From Microbacterium terregens (GTDB lineage Bacteria > Pseudomonadota > Alphaproteobacteria > Sphingomonadales > Sphingomonadaceae), in assembly GCF_027922045.1 (NCBI RefSeq), contig NZ_BSEX01000017.1, forward strand, positions 1 through 47,540: a stretch of 47,540 nucleotides of DNA, written 5' to 3'. The notes beneath the pieces were generated by a model, which saw nothing but the letters and a program-made list of their open reading frames with translations, was not told the origin of the DNA and did not search any database. Made by a program: the position numbers and the translations under genes. Shown one piece after another: positions 26,289 to 36,751 of the stretch; the first letter of the stretch is position 1, and every line of letters begins with the position of its first letter.

Positions 26289-27062
26289 TCACTCCCCGTC
26301 CGGCTTGGCCATGTTCTCGTGCATGCGGGCCAGCAGGGTGTCCGGGACGACGTGGCTGACCGCCGCCTGGATCTTGTTCTTGGTCCCGGCGACGACATGC
26401 GCGGTGCCCTTCTGCATCGCGTCCCAGCCGGTGCGCGCGACCATGGCGGCATCGTCCTTTTCCTGGGTGCCGACCGGCGTGTCCATCATGTTGGCGCGCT
26501 TGAAGAACTCGGTCTCCGTCGGCCCCGGCATCAGCACGGTGATCGACACGCCCGTGTCCTTCAGCTCGTTGCGCAAGGCATAGGCGAAGCTGTCGAGATA
26601 CGCCTTGGTGCCGTTGTACACCGCCTGGTAGGCACCCGGCATCAGCCCGGCGATCGAACCGGTGATCAGCACCTGGCCGGCATCGCGCGCCTTCATCCGC
26701 TGCAGCATCTTCTGCAGCAGATAGGTGGTGCCGGTGACGTTGGTGTCGATCACCTTGCGCCACGCCGCCACGTCCTGCTCGACGAAGGCGTGACCCAGTC
26801 CGCGTCCGGCGTTGGCGACGAGCACGTCCACCGGCCGCTCGCCGATCTTCGCCAGCAACTGGTCGTTGCCTTCGAAGGTCGCGAGGTCGGCCTGCACCGT
26901 TTCCACCGTCACGCCAGTCCCGACCAGCGTGGCCGCAGCCGTTTCGATCTGGGGCTCGTCGGCGACCAGGATCAGGTCGAAGCCCTCCCCTGCCGCAATC
27001 TTCGCGATCTCATACCCAATGCCCGTCGAGGCACCGGTAATCACTGCAAGCTTTTCTGCCAT
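26289..27062 (-). CDS. SDR family NAD(P)-dependent oxidoreductase
   Basis: A 257-residue classical short-chain dehydrogenase. TGASTGIG at 9-16 binds the nucleotide, VANAGRGLGH is the NAG strand motif, ITGSIAG holds the catalytic serine, and YNGTK holds the Tyr and Lys of the active site at about residue 150. The acidic-free residue after the second strand (VADEP) leaves NADH versus NADPH open. It is the last gene of the SRPBCC-alcohol dehydrogenase-SDR operon, 22 bases after the dehydrogenase. Substrate unknown. Confidence 0.9.
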   Translation of the reverse strand: MAEKLAVITGASTGIGYEIAKIAAGEGFDLILVADEPQIETAAATLVGTGVTVETVQADLATFEGNDQLLAKIGERPVDVLVANAGRGLGHAFVEQDVAAWRKVIDTNVTGTTYLLQKMLQRMKARDAGQVLITGSIAGLMPGAYQAVYNGTKAYLDSFAYALRNELKDTGVSITVLMPGPTETEFFKRANMMDTPVGTQEKDDAAMVARTGWDAMQKGTAHVVAGTKNKIQAAVSHVVPDTLLARMHENMAKPDGE

Positions 27063-27084
27063 GCTTCGGGTTCCTCTCCGGCGT

Positions 27085-28275
27085 TCAGGCCGTGGCCTTC
27101 GCCCAGTCCGGCTTCAGCACCACCTTGGTGCATTCGTTCTGCTCGTTCTTGAACTTGGCATAGCCCTTGGGGGCTTCCTCCAGGCTCATCCGGTCCGAGA
27201 TCAGGAAGGTCGTGTCGAGCTTCTCCTCCAGGATCGCCTGCAGCAGTCCGGGAAGGTAGCGCTGGACGTGCGTCTGTCCCGTCTTGAGCGTCAGTCCCTT
27301 CTCCATCACCGCACCGAACGGGAACTTGTCGACGAAGCCGCCATAGACGCCCGGCACCGACACCCGGCCGCCCTTGCGGCAGGCCATGATCGCCTGGCGC
27401 AGCGCATGCGGCCGATCGGTGCCGAGGAAGGTCGACGCCTTGATCTGGTCGACCACGTTGTCGAGGTAGAGCCCGTGGCTCTCCAGCCCGACCGCATCCA
27501 TCACGGCATCGGGCCCGATACCGCCGGTCATCGTCATCAGCGCATCATAGACGTCGGTCTGCTCGACGTTGATGACCTCCGCGCCCATCTGCTTGGCCAG
27601 TTCCAAACGGTGCGGGAAATGGTCGATCGCGATCACCCGATGCGCACCCAGCACGAATGCGGATTGGATGCCGAACAGCCCGACCGGACCGCAGCCCCAG
27701 ACCGCGACCGTGTCACCGGGCTCGATGTCGCAATTCTCCGCCGCCATCCAGCCGGTGGGCAGGATGTCCGACAGGAACAACACCTTTTCGTCCTCGATCC
27801 CGTCCGGGATCACGATCGGGCCGACGTCGGAGAAGGGCACGCGGACATATTCCGCCTGGCCGCCGGGATAGCCGCCGGTCATGTGGCTGTATCCGAACAG
27901 CCCCGCGGGTGCCGCGCCCCAGAGGTTGGGGGCGATGTCCTGGTTGTCGGCCGGGTTCGAGTTGTCGCAGGCCGAATATTGCTGCTTGCCGCAGAAATAG
28001 CATTCGCCGCACGCGATCACGAAGGGAACGACGACCCGCTGGCCCTTCTTGAGCGTGGACTTGGGGCCGGTCTCGACCACCTCGCCCATGAACTCATGGC
28101 CCAGGATGTCGCCGGCCTTCATGGTCGGAATATAGCCGTCGTAAAGGTGCAGGTCGGATCCGCAGATCGCGGTCGAGGTGATCTTGAGGATCGCGTCACG
28201 TGGGTTGAGGATCTCGGGATCGGGAACCGTATCCACGCGGACGTCGTGCTTGCCGTGCCAGGTGAGCGCTCGCAT
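27085..28275 (-). CDS. Zinc-dependent alcohol dehydrogenase (formaldehyde dehydrogenase-like)
   Basis: A 396-residue medium-chain dehydrogenase. The catalytic zinc ligands are Cys38 (ICGSDLH) and His60-Glu61 (GHEFMGE), and the structural zinc is bound by Cys89, Cys92, Cys95 and Cys103. The Rossmann motif is [16 protein letters not shown], about 190-205. The long loop [40 protein letters not shown] region is typical of the glutathione-independent formaldehyde dehydrogenase branch. It lies between the SRPBCC and SDR genes. A role in detoxifying aldehydes under stress is plausible given the EcfG-like promoter. Confidence 0.91.
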   Translation of the reverse strand: MRALTWHGKHDVRVDTVPDPEILNPRDAILKITSTAICGSDLHLYDGYIPTMKAGDILGHEFMGEVVETGPKSTLKKGQRVVVPFVIACGECYFCGKQQYSACDNSNPADNQDIAPNLWGAAPAGLFGYSHMTGGYPGGQAEYVRVPFSDVGPIVIPDGIEDEKVLFLSDILPTGWMAAENCDIEPGDTVAVWGCGPVGLFGIQSAFVLGAHRVIAIDHFPHRLELAKQMGAEVINVEQTDVYDALMTMTGGIGPDAVMDAVGLESHGLYLDNVVDQIKASTFLGTDRPHALRQAIMACRKGGRVSVPGVYGGFVDKFPFGAVMEKGLTLKTGQTHVQRYLPGLLQAILEEKLDTTFLISDRMSLEEAPKGYAKFKNEQNECTKVVLKPDWAKATA

Positions 28276-28300
28276 CTGGTTTTCCTTGAGAAAAGAGGGA

Positions 28301-28858
28301 TCAGGCCTTGGGCGCAGGGTTGGGCGGCGAGCTCGTCGCGATCTCGCCCGTCTCCAGCAGCTGCTTCAGCCGCCGCAAGTCCCGCCGCGCCTGGATGCGC
28401 GGTTCCTTCTGGGTGAGCTTGGCCACCACCTTGCCGATGAGACCGCCCGGCGGCTCATAGGCGATTGCCGCGGTCACGACCGTTCCGCGCCCGGGGTTCG
28501 CATCGCTGAACGCCACCCAGCCGCTGTTCTCGACATCCGCGCCCTCGGCCGACTTCCAGGCGATGCGCTCGCCCTCGACGTCTTCGGTGACGATTGCGTC
28601 CCACTCGTAGAGGCCGTTCGGGCCCTTCACCTTCCAGTGGGAGCGGTTGCGATCGAGGACCTCGATCGACTCGACATTCTCCATGACCCCGGCGAGGTTC
28701 GAGAAGTCACGCCAATAGGCATAGAGTTCCTGGCGGGGCTTGTTGATCGTGACCGCGACGCCGCTCACCGAGGACTGGCCTCCGGGCATGTCACTGCGCC
28801 GTACCTCGGCGTCTTTCGCAAGGATGTCGGGCGCGTCGTCCCTCGCCTCATCGCTCAT
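28301..28858 (-). CDS. SRPBCC family protein (cyclase/dehydrase-like)
   Basis: A 185-residue START/Bet v1-fold protein. The recognisable core is [40 protein letters not shown] and [21 protein letters not shown]; the C-terminus [35 protein letters not shown] is common in proteobacterial members of this group. These proteins bind hydrophobic ligands, but the ligand is unknown. The start at 28858 was chosen for AGGAG eight bases upstream and the natural acidic N-terminus. It heads a three-gene operon under a likely EcfG promoter. Confidence 0.88.
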   Translation of the reverse strand: MSDEARDDAPDILAKDAEVRRSDMPGGQSSVSGVAVTINKPRQELYAYWRDFSNLAGVMENVESIEVLDRNRSHWKVKGPNGLYEWDAIVTEDVEGERIAWKSAEGADVENSGWVAFSDANPGRGTVVTAAIAYEPPGGLIGKVVAKLTQKEPRIQARRDLRRLKQLLETGEIATSSPPNPAPKA

Positions 28859-28915
28859 CGCATCGCTCCTGGGCTGTTTCTGCTTCGCGGCGTTTGAAAA
28901 TCGCCTTGTGCTGCC

Positions 28916-28940
28916 AACCGACAGCGCGCGCGCCCGTTCC
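28916..28940 (-). promoter_or_regulatory. Likely EcfG-type promoter of the SRPBCC operon
   Basis: On the minus strand GGAAC (28940-28936) is followed by 16 bases and GGTT (28919-28916), close to the EcfG consensus GGAAC-N16/17-CGTT but with one mismatch. It is 58 bases upstream of the start at 28858. Co-occurrence with an exact EcfG site 3 kb away strengthens the call. Confidence 0.5.
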
Positions 28941-29007
28941 GCCGAGCGTCGCGAAAGTCGTTTGGACGCGCGTTGGCAGCGCCGCACGCAAGAGCTATGC
29001 GCGCAGC

Positions 29008-30465
29008 ATGTCGACCGCACCGCTCACGCTCTACAATTCGCTGACCCGTTCGCTGGAGCGCTTCGCGCCCGCCGATCCCGAGCGCGGCGTGCGGGTCTAT
29101 TCCTGCGGCCCGACGGTCTACAACTATGCGCACATCGGCAACCTGCGCGCCTACGTCTTCACCGACACGCTCGCGCGCGTGCTCAAGTGGAAGGGCTATT
29201 CCCTCACCCATGTCATCAACATCACCGACGTCGGCCACCTGACGTCGGATGCGGATGCCGGCGACGACAAGATGGAGGCGGCCGCGCGCGCCCAGGCGCA
29301 GAGCATCTGGGACATCGCCGCCCACTACACCGCCGCGTTCAAGCAGAACCTCGCCGATCTCAACATCGCCGATCCCACGCGCTGGTCGGTCGCGACCGAT
29401 CACATCGCCGAGATGATCGCCTTTGCCGAAAAGATCGCGCCCGATCACTGCTACGAACTCGAAAGCGGCCTCTATTTCGACAGCAGCAGCGTACCGAACT
29501 ATGGCCGCCTTGCCGGTGGCCAGGACGACGCCGGCGAAGGCCGCATCGATCCGGTGGCCGGCAAGCGCCACCCGCAGGACTTCGCGATCTGGCGCAAGTC
29601 GCCCCCGGGCGAGCAGCGGCAGATGGAATGGGACTCGCCCTGGGGCAAGGGCGCGCCCGGCTGGCATCTCGAATGCTCGGTGATGAGCCTGAAGTATCTC
29701 GGGCCCGAGCCGTTCGATATCCACACCGGCGGCATCGACCATCGCGAGATCCACCATCCCAACGAGATCGCGCAGAACCAGGCCTATTGCGGCTGCACCG
29801 ATGCCGATCCGGACTTCACCGGTGCGCGCTTCTGGATGCACAACAACTTCCTGGTCGAACGATCGGGCAAGATGTCCAAGTCCAAGGGCGGCTTCACCAC
29901 GCTCCAGACGCTGATCGATGCGGGCGTCCACCCGCTCGCCTACCGGCTGATGTGCCTTTCGGCCCATTATCGTTCCGAGCTGGAGTTCTCGGGCGAAAAT
30001 CTGCTCGCTGCCCTCACCCGGCTGAAGCGCCTGGTGATGACGGTCTCCGCGCTCAAGGCGCGCGCGGGCGATGCGGAAGGCGACGCGGAAGAGGCAGCAG
30101 CCTATCTCGCGCGCCTGGACGAGGCGGTCTCCGACGACCTCGCCACGCCGCGCGCCCTGCCGGTGCTCGACGAATTGCTCGCCGACAAGAAGCTGTCGCC
30201 CGCCGACCGCCTCGCAGCCCTCGCGCAGTTCGATGCGGTGCTCGGCCTCGACCTGCTGCACCTGGAGCGTACCACCCTGCGGGTGCGGCCGGCCGTGGCC
30301 ACGCTGACCGCCGAAGCGGTCGAGGCTCGGCTGGCGGAGCGCAAGCAGGCTCGCCTCGACAAGGACTTCGCGCGCTCGGACGCGATCCGCGACGAACTCT
30401 CGGCAGCACAGATCGAGGTGATGGACGGCGATCCGCTGGGCTGGGACTGGAAACCGACGCTGTAG
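29008..30465 (+). CDS. cysS: Cysteinyl-tRNA synthetase
   Basis: A class I aminoacyl-tRNA synthetase of 485 residues. HIGN is at 42-45 after the zinc-ligand cysteine in YSCGPTVYN, and KMSKS is at 288-292. The remaining zinc ligands appear in HLECSVM and GGIDHREIHHPNEIAQ. The C-terminal DALR-like and anticodon parts follow (LERTTLRV, KDFARSDAIRDEL). The start at 29008 gives the normal N-terminus; in-frame sequence upstream has no family similarity. It is divergent from the SRPBCC gene, from which it is separated by 149 bases. Confidence 0.97.
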   Translation: MSTAPLTLYNSLTRSLERFAPADPERGVRVYSCGPTVYNYAHIGNLRAYVFTDTLARVLKWKGYSLTHVINITDVGHLTSDADAGDDKMEAAARAQAQSIWDIAAHYTAAFKQNLADLNIADPTRWSVATDHIAEMIAFAEKIAPDHCYELESGLYFDSSSVPNYGRLAGGQDDAGEGRIDPVAGKRHPQDFAIWRKSPPGEQRQMEWDSPWGKGAPGWHLECSVMSLKYLGPEPFDIHTGGIDHREIHHPNEIAQNQAYCGCTDADPDFTGARFWMHNNFLVERSGKMSKSKGGFTTLQTLIDAGVHPLAYRLMCLSAHYRSELEFSGENLLAALTRLKRLVMTVSALKARAGDAEGDAEEAAAYLARLDEAVSDDLATPRALPVLDELLADKKLSPADRLAALAQFDAVLGLDLLHLERTTLRVRPAVATLTAEAVEARLAERKQARLDKDFARSDAIRDELSAAQIEVMDGDPLGWDWKPTL

Positions 30466-30586
30466 ACTGGCAGCGCAGCAACATCCTTTCGGGGGCGAAA
30501 CGGAACCGGCCGCGGCGCAGGATCATTCAAGCAGCCGTTCCGACGTGGGCCATGGCCCGGTCGGCGGCAGCAAGAAAGGACCGTGT

Positions 30587-31438
30587 ATGGCTTATGGCTT
30601 CCCTCCTCGACGCGCTCGGACGCTCGCTTCCGCTGGCGCGCTCGCGGCGCTGCTGGCGCTGGGCGCCTGCAACAGCCCCAGCGAGCCTGCCGCCGAGAAC
30701 AGCGAAGCGGCCCTCAACGACGCGGTCCTCAACGAGAATGCCGTCGACGAGGATGTCGTTGACGAGGCGACCATCGAGGACGTCGAAGTGGAAGCCGTTC
30801 CGGCCGTGACCAGCAGCACGTCGTCGGCAGACGCCACGGCAGTGGCGGCCGCAGCGGCGACGGCGGCAGCGATCGCGGCCGACACCGGCATCACCCGCGT
30901 TCGCCACGGGGATGGCTGGGCGTGGATGCGCAACGGCCAGATCGTCCGCACCGCGTCGCGTGACGGCAAGCAGGTCGCCTATTTCCGCAACGGCGAGGAT
31001 GCCCCCTATTTCGTCCAGCGCGACGACCGCGGCTATACCTATGAAGGCGGCAAGGTTCGCGGCGTCGTCGATCGCAACGGCAGGTCGGAAAAGCCGGACG
31101 CGACCCGCACCCGCGAGGCGGAACAGGTCGCTCGGACGGCGCGCAACCAGCGTGACGAGGCCAGGCAGCAGGCGTCGCGCTCGCCGCGGCCGACCGCCAC
31201 AGGCAGTGGCCGCACGCAAGCCCCCGCGCCGACCCAGCACGGGAGCCGCGATACCGATACCGCGCGCCCCACTCCGACCCCGACCCGCACCGCAGCCGCG
31301 CCCGAGGCTCCGAGGCGTACGGGGCCGACCGCCAACCAGCGCGGCGACCGGGCAGTTTCGACAAACCCCAGGGCGCAGGCGACGCCGCATGCGACCTCCG
31401 ACCGCGAGCAGGAGCGGCGCGAGGACGGCCGCCGCTGA
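30587..31438 (+). CDS. Low-complexity lipoprotein of unknown function
   Basis: A 283-residue predicted lipoprotein: signal peptide with lipobox ALGAC and Cys28, after which an acidic, Asn/Asp/Glu/Val-rich stretch (residues 30-70) gives way to Ser/Ala-rich sequence. A compact segment, about 100-150, repeats WAWMRNGQIVRTASRDGKQV and VAYFRNGEDAPYFVQRD. The last 110 residues are rich in Arg, Pro, Thr and Gln with no predicted fold. I do not recognise a family. AAAGGA precedes the start. It may be a cell-envelope structural protein binding wall polymers through its basic tail, but that is only a guess. Confidence 0.75.
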   Translation: MAYGFPPRRARTLASAGALAALLALGACNSPSEPAAENSEAALNDAVLNENAVDEDVVDEATIEDVEVEAVPAVTSSTSSADATAVAAAAATAAAIAADTGITRVRHGDGWAWMRNGQIVRTASRDGKQVAYFRNGEDAPYFVQRDDRGYTYEGGKVRGVVDRNGRSEKPDATRTREAEQVARTARNQRDEARQQASRSPRPTATGSGRTQAPAPTQHGSRDTDTARPTPTPTRTAAAPEAPRRTGPTANQRGDRAVSTNPRAQATPHATSDREQERREDGRR

Positions 31439-31446
31439 TATAAAGG

Positions 31447-31471
31447 CGCCATCCACGATCAAAGGATGGCG
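31447..31471 (+). terminator. Hairpin after the lipoprotein gene
   Basis: CGCCATCC pairs with GGATGGCG around a nine-base loop, starting nine bases after the stop codon. There is no T tract after the stem. Confidence 0.5.
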
Positions 31472-31493
31472 TCACAAAGCGGGTTGCAGAGCC

Positions 31494-31510
31494 TTACCCT
31501 GTTCGGGTAA
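31494..31510. promoter_or_regulatory. Palindrome immediately upstream of the DAHP synthase frame
   Basis: TTACCC-N5-GGGTAA, a 6+6 inverted repeat, ends nine bases before the ATG at 31520. The position suits an operator that blocks transcription or translation initiation. The HTH domain encoded just downstream is an obvious candidate binder. Function is inference. Confidence 0.5.
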
Positions 31511-31519
31511 CGCCGGCGC

Positions 31520-33112
31520 ATGACGACGCTAGCCGGTGCCAAGATCCGACGTTTCCGCGAAGAACGCGCGCTCACCCGCGCAGGCTTTGGCGCATGGTAC
31601 GACACGCCTGGCAGCACCGTCCAAGGCTGGGAAGAAGACGGCAAGCGCGCGAATGCCAAGGTGGTCAACCAGATCGCCGCGAACGGCATCGCGCATCACG
31701 CCGACTGGTTCATCCCGGCTCCCTCGCTGGAGAATGCCATGGCCGCGAACTGGGCCCCCGACAGCTGGAAGAGGGCCGAGGCCCGCCAGATGCCCGACTA
31801 TCCCGACGCCGACGCGCTTGACGCCGCCACCGCACAGCTCGCGAGCTTCCCGCCGCTGGTGTTCGCGGGTGAGGCGCGCAACCTGACGGCGGAGCTGGCG
31901 GAAGTTGCGGCCGGCCGCGCCTTCCTGCTCCAGGGCGGCGATTGCGCGGAAAGCTTTGCGGAGCACAGCGCCAACAACATCCGCGACACCTTCCGCGTGC
32001 TGCTGCAGATGGCGGTGGTGCTGACCTTTGCGTCCAAGCTGCCGACCGTGAAGCTCGGCCGGATGGCGGGCCAGTTTGCCAAGCCGCGGTCCGCGCCGCT
32101 GGAGGCGCAGGATGGCGTGGAGTTGCCGAGCTACCGCGGCGACATCATCAACGACATCGCCTTCACGCCGGAATCCCGCATCCCCGATCCGCAGCGGATG
32201 ATCCGCGGCTATTCGCAGTCGGCAGCGACGCTCAACCTGCTGCGCGCGTTCGCGACGGGCGGCTATGCGAACCTGCACCAGGTGCACCGCTGGACGCACG
32301 ACTTCATGGGCCGCGGGCCGCTGGCGCAGAAATATGCCGACATCGCCGATCGCATCAGCGAGGCATTGGACTTCATGTCTGCCTGCGGGATCGACGCGGA
32401 CAGCGTGCCGCAGCTGAAGGCGACCAGCTTCTACACCAGTCACGAGGCGCTGCTGCTTCCGTACGAGCAAGCGCTGACCCGGCAGGATTCGCTGACCGGC
32501 GACTGGTACGACACCTCGGCCCATTTTCTGTGGATCGGTGACCGCACGCGGTTCGAAGGTTCGGCGCACGTCGAATATCTCCGCGGCATTCGCAACCCGA
32601 TCGGCATGAAGTGCGGGCCGAGCCTGGAACCCGACGCGCTGCTGCGCCTGCTCGACGTGCTCAACCCGGGCCGGGTGCCGGGGCGTATGACGCTCATCAC
32701 CCGCTATGGGCATGACAAGATCGAAAAGCACCTGCCGACGCTGGTCCGCGCGGTCCAGCGCGAGGGCCATCCGGTGGTGTGGAGCTGCGACCCGATGCAC
32801 GGCAACGTCATCAAGGCGGCGAACGGCTACAAGACGCGCCCCTTCGACCGGATCCTGGCCGAGGTGCGCGGCTTCTTCGCCGTCCATCGTGCAGAGGGCA
32901 GCTTCGCGGGCGGCATCCATGCGGAGATGACCGGCCAGAACGTCACCGAATGCACCGGCGGTGCGGTCGCGGTGACCGAGCAGGCGCTTGCCGATCGCTA
33001 CCACACCTATTGCGATCCGCGCCTGAACGCCGGGCAGAGCCTGGAGCTGGCCTTCCTGCTGGCAGAGATGCTGAACGCAGAGATGGCGGAGCGGCGGCGG
33101 GCGGCTGCATAG
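31520..33112 (+). CDS. aroG: Class II DAHP synthase with N-terminal HTH (XRE-like) domain
   Basis: The enzyme condenses phosphoenolpyruvate and erythrose 4-phosphate, the entry step of aromatic amino acid synthesis. Residues from 74 form a normal class II (plant-type) synthase: [69 protein letters not shown]. In front of it, with no stop codon, residues 5-45 look like an XRE-type helix-turn-helix ([30 protein letters not shown]). Codon use in this stretch is like the synthase part, so it is really coding. Start at 31520 gives 530 residues; an internal ATG at 31739 with GGAG seven bases upstream would give a usual 457-residue enzyme. Both products may be made. Confidence 0.9.
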   Translation: MTTLAGAKIRRFREERALTRAGFGAWYDTPGSTVQGWEEDGKRANAKVVNQIAANGIAHHADWFIPAPSLENAMAANWAPDSWKRAEARQMPDYPDADALDAATAQLASFPPLVFAGEARNLTAELAEVAAGRAFLLQGGDCAESFAEHSANNIRDTFRVLLQMAVVLTFASKLPTVKLGRMAGQFAKPRSAPLEAQDGVELPSYRGDIINDIAFTPESRIPDPQRMIRGYSQSAATLNLLRAFATGGYANLHQVHRWTHDFMGRGPLAQKYADIADRISEALDFMSACGIDADSVPQLKATSFYTSHEALLLPYEQALTRQDSLTGDWYDTSAHFLWIGDRTRFEGSAHVEYLRGIRNPIGMKCGPSLEPDALLRLLDVLNPGRVPGRMTLITRYGHDKIEKHLPTLVRAVQREGHPVVWSCDPMHGNVIKAANGYKTRPFDRILAEVRGFFAVHRAEGSFAGGIHAEMTGQNVTECTGGAVAVTEQALADRYHTYCDPRLNAGQSLELAFLLAEMLNAEMAERRRAAA

Positions 33113-33283
33113 CGCTACCGCTGGTACGGGGCTGCCGGGCTGTGATGGCGCGGTGCCCCGCCAGCACCCTTTGGCTACCGATTGTTAGGGTTCTCGCGCT
33201 AGGAGCGGCTTACGGCAATCAGCTGATCCGGCACATGGGGGTGCATCGACGGAGGGCTGCTCGCCGACAGGGGGCCGTCAACC

Positions 33284-33745
33284 GTGTGGATGTTGCTATT
33301 CGTCGCGCTTCTGCTCGCCATTCCGACCTACGGCTTGTCGTTCCTTCCCGTGGTTGGCGCCCTCGTGCTGAGAACCTGGACGGACAGAGCGCCACAGGGG
33401 GGACAGCCTGCACCGGCGGCTCCCGAAGCGCGACGGAGCGCTCAACGCCCGGAACCCAAGCAGTTCGCCGCCGTCCCCTCCTGGGCGAAAGATGCATCGG
33501 GCATCGAGCGCTTCAAATCGGACCTGCTGGTCGCGCTCCCCAGCAGGGGTGTGCCCAGCCCCTATGTCTCGGCGATCTTCTCGCGCGAAGAGACGGCGCG
33601 TCTTTGCCTCGCCTCCGCGAGAACGGCGGAAGAAAACGGGAGAGACTTCTACCGGCAATGCTTCGCGGCGGCCGACTTCATCGTGCGACAATGGAATAGC
33701 CTTCACCCTGCCGAGCAGAAGAAGTTCTGCGATCGCCACTTCTGA
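33284..33745 (+). CDS. Small membrane-anchored protein of unknown function
   Basis: A 153-residue protein with an N-terminal hydrophobic segment (LLFVALLLAIPTYGLSFLPVVGALVL, residues 4-29), a Pro/Ala/Arg-rich linker (40-65), and a soluble C-terminal domain, about 66-153, with FKSDLLVALPSRGVPSPYVSAIF, AARTAEENGRDFYRQCFAAADFIVRQWN-type helices. The start is probably GTG at 33284 (GGGGG nine bases upstream); ATG at 33290 is the alternative. No family recognised. It converges with mutL, 15 bases away. Confidence 0.6.
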   Translation: MWMLLFVALLLAIPTYGLSFLPVVGALVLRTWTDRAPQGGQPAPAAPEARRSAQRPEPKQFAAVPSWAKDASGIERFKSDLLVALPSRGVPSPYVSAIFSREETARLCLASARTAEENGRDFYRQCFAAADFIVRQWNSLHPAEQKKFCDRHF

Positions 33746-33760
33746 ACGCCTCTTCCGGGG

Positions 33761-35551
33761 CTACTTTCTCCCGAACAGCTTTTCCACGTCCGTCATGGAC
33801 AGCTTCACCCACGTCGGTCGGCCGTGGTTGCACTGGCCGGAATGCGGCGTCACCTCCATTTCGCGAAGCAACGCGTTCATCTCCGCGACCGAGAGCACCC
33901 GCCCGGCTCGTACCGATCCGTGACAGGCCATGGTGGCGGCGACATGGTCGATCCGCTCCTTCAGGCTGAACGCCGTGTCGTGCGCGGCCAGCTCGTCGGC
34001 GAGGTCGGTGACCAAGCCGGCAATGTCGCTCTTCCCCAGCATCGCCGGGGTCGCGCGGACCAGCATCGCGCGGGGACCGAAGCGCTCCAGCTCCAGCCCG
34101 AATTCGGCGAGTTCGGCGCTGCGCTCCTCCAGCCGGTCACAGGCAGGCTCGTCCAGTTCGACCACTTCGGGCAGCAGCAGCGCCTGGGCGGCGACGCCGC
34201 CCTGCGCGAGTGCGCGACGCATGCGTTCAAGCACGAGCCGCTCGTGCGCGGCATGCTGGTCGACCAGCACCAATCCATCCTCCGCCTCCGCGACGATGTA
34301 GGTCTTGGCCACCTGCCCGCGGGCGACCCCCAGCGGATGCGACACGGTTGCGGGTACCGGCGCCTCCGCGACCTCGGCCCGCGCCTGGAGTGGAGGCGGC
34401 GTGAAGAAGCTGGTGCGCGGCTCGTGAAAGCTAGGGGTCGGTACATAGGGTGTCGTCCCCTGCCCGGCCGCCGCTGCGGCGAACAGCGCGCCCTCCGGCA
34501 TCGCCGGCGCGAGCGGCTCCTGCTGCCACGCCGCGAGCGCATCCGCCTGCGGGCGCTGGACCACGCGGTGCCCGGCAGCGTCCAGGGAGCGCCGCAAGCC
34601 GCCCACGATCAGCCCGCGTGCGAGCCCCGGGTCGCGGAAGCGGACCTCGGTCTTGGCCGGGTGGACGTTGACGTCGATCTGGTCCGGCGGCACGTCGAGG
34701 AACAGCGCCACCACCGCATGGCGGTCCCGCGCCAGCATCTCGCCATAAGCGCCGCGAACGGCGCCGGCGAGCAGGCGGTCCTTCACGGGCCGGCCGTTGA
34801 CGAAAAGATACTGGTGGTCGGCGATGCCGCGGTTGAAGGTCGGGAGCCCCGCGACGCCGCCCAGCCGCATCCCATCGCGCACATAGTCGATCGCGACGCT
34901 GTTCTCGGCGAGCGCCCGGTCGACCAGCCCGGCCACACGCTCCAGCTGAGTCTCGCCGCCCTGGACCGACAGGGCGCGCCTGCCGTCATGCTCCAGCGAG
35001 AAGGCGATGTCCGGCCGCGCCATCGCCAGCCGGCGCACCGCGTCCAGGCAGGCGCCGAACTCGGCGCGCGGCGTGCGCAGGAACTTGCGACGGGCGGGCA
35101 CCCGCGCGAACAGCCCCTCCACGCGGATGCGGGTACCCGGCGGCACCGCCGCCGGTCCTTCCGCCTCGACCCGGCCGTTGTCGACCGTTCGCATCCAGCC
35201 GACGCTGCCGCGGGGGCGGCTTTCCATCGTCAGCCTGGCGACGCTCGCGATCGAGGGCAGCGCCTCGCCGCGGAAGCCCAGCGTCTCCACCGCCTCGATA
35301 CGCTCGTCGGGCAGCTTGGAGGTCGCATGCCGCTCCAGCGCCAGGGCCATGTCGCTGGGCGACATGCCGCATCCGTCGTCGGTCACTTCGATCAGGTCGA
35401 TGCCACCGCCCGCGATGCGGACGGCGATCCGCGTGGCGCCGGCGTCGATCGCATTTTCGACCACTTCTTTCAGCGCGCTGGCGGGGCGTTCCACCACTTC
35501 ACCGGCGGCGATGCGGTTGACGAGATGCTCGGGCAGGCGTCGTATTGACAT
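33761..35551 (-). CDS. mutL: DNA mismatch repair protein MutL
   Basis: A 596-residue MutL. The N-terminal GHKL ATPase has IRRLPEHLVNRIAAGEVVERP, ALKEVVENAIDAGA, DDGCGM and TLGFRGEALPSIASV. The C-terminal dimerisation domain includes the nuclease motif DQHAAHERLVLE at about 430 (DQHA-x2-E-x4-E), so this MutL is of the nicking type used by bacteria without MutH, and ends with the zinc-site partner CNHGRP. The start at 35551 gives the canonical N-terminus. It is divergent from mreB, 140 bases apart. Confidence 0.97.
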   Translation of the reverse strand: MSIRRLPEHLVNRIAAGEVVERPASALKEVVENAIDAGATRIAVRIAGGGIDLIEVTDDGCGMSPSDMALALERHATSKLPDERIEAVETLGFRGEALPSIASVARLTMESRPRGSVGWMRTVDNGRVEAEGPAAVPPGTRIRVEGLFARVPARRKFLRTPRAEFGACLDAVRRLAMARPDIAFSLEHDGRRALSVQGGETQLERVAGLVDRALAENSVAIDYVRDGMRLGGVAGLPTFNRGIADHQYLFVNGRPVKDRLLAGAVRGAYGEMLARDRHAVVALFLDVPPDQIDVNVHPAKTEVRFRDPGLARGLIVGGLRRSLDAAGHRVVQRPQADALAAWQQEPLAPAMPEGALFAAAAAGQGTTPYVPTPSFHEPRTSFFTPPPLQARAEVAEAPVPATVSHPLGVARGQVAKTYIVAEAEDGLVLVDQHAAHERLVLERMRRALAQGGVAAQALLLPEVVELDEPACDRLEERSAELAEFGLELERFGPRAMLVRATPAMLGKSDIAGLVTDLADELAAHDTAFSLKERIDHVAATMACHGSVRAGRVLSVAEMNALLREMEVTPHSGQCNHGRPTWVKLSMTDVEKLFGRK

Positions 35552-35679
35552 GGGTGCCGCTCTAGCCCAAGCGGCGCCATCCCGCGACCCGCATCCGCCA
35601 CGTAAATCGGCCGGAGAGATCCAGTCGATGGGGTCCGGAACAGGTGCGAACTGCCGCGACGGGGGCGACGCGGCGATAG

Positions 35680-36735
<1,056 letters not shown>

Positions 36736-36751
36736 TGGGGGGTTGCCGGCC

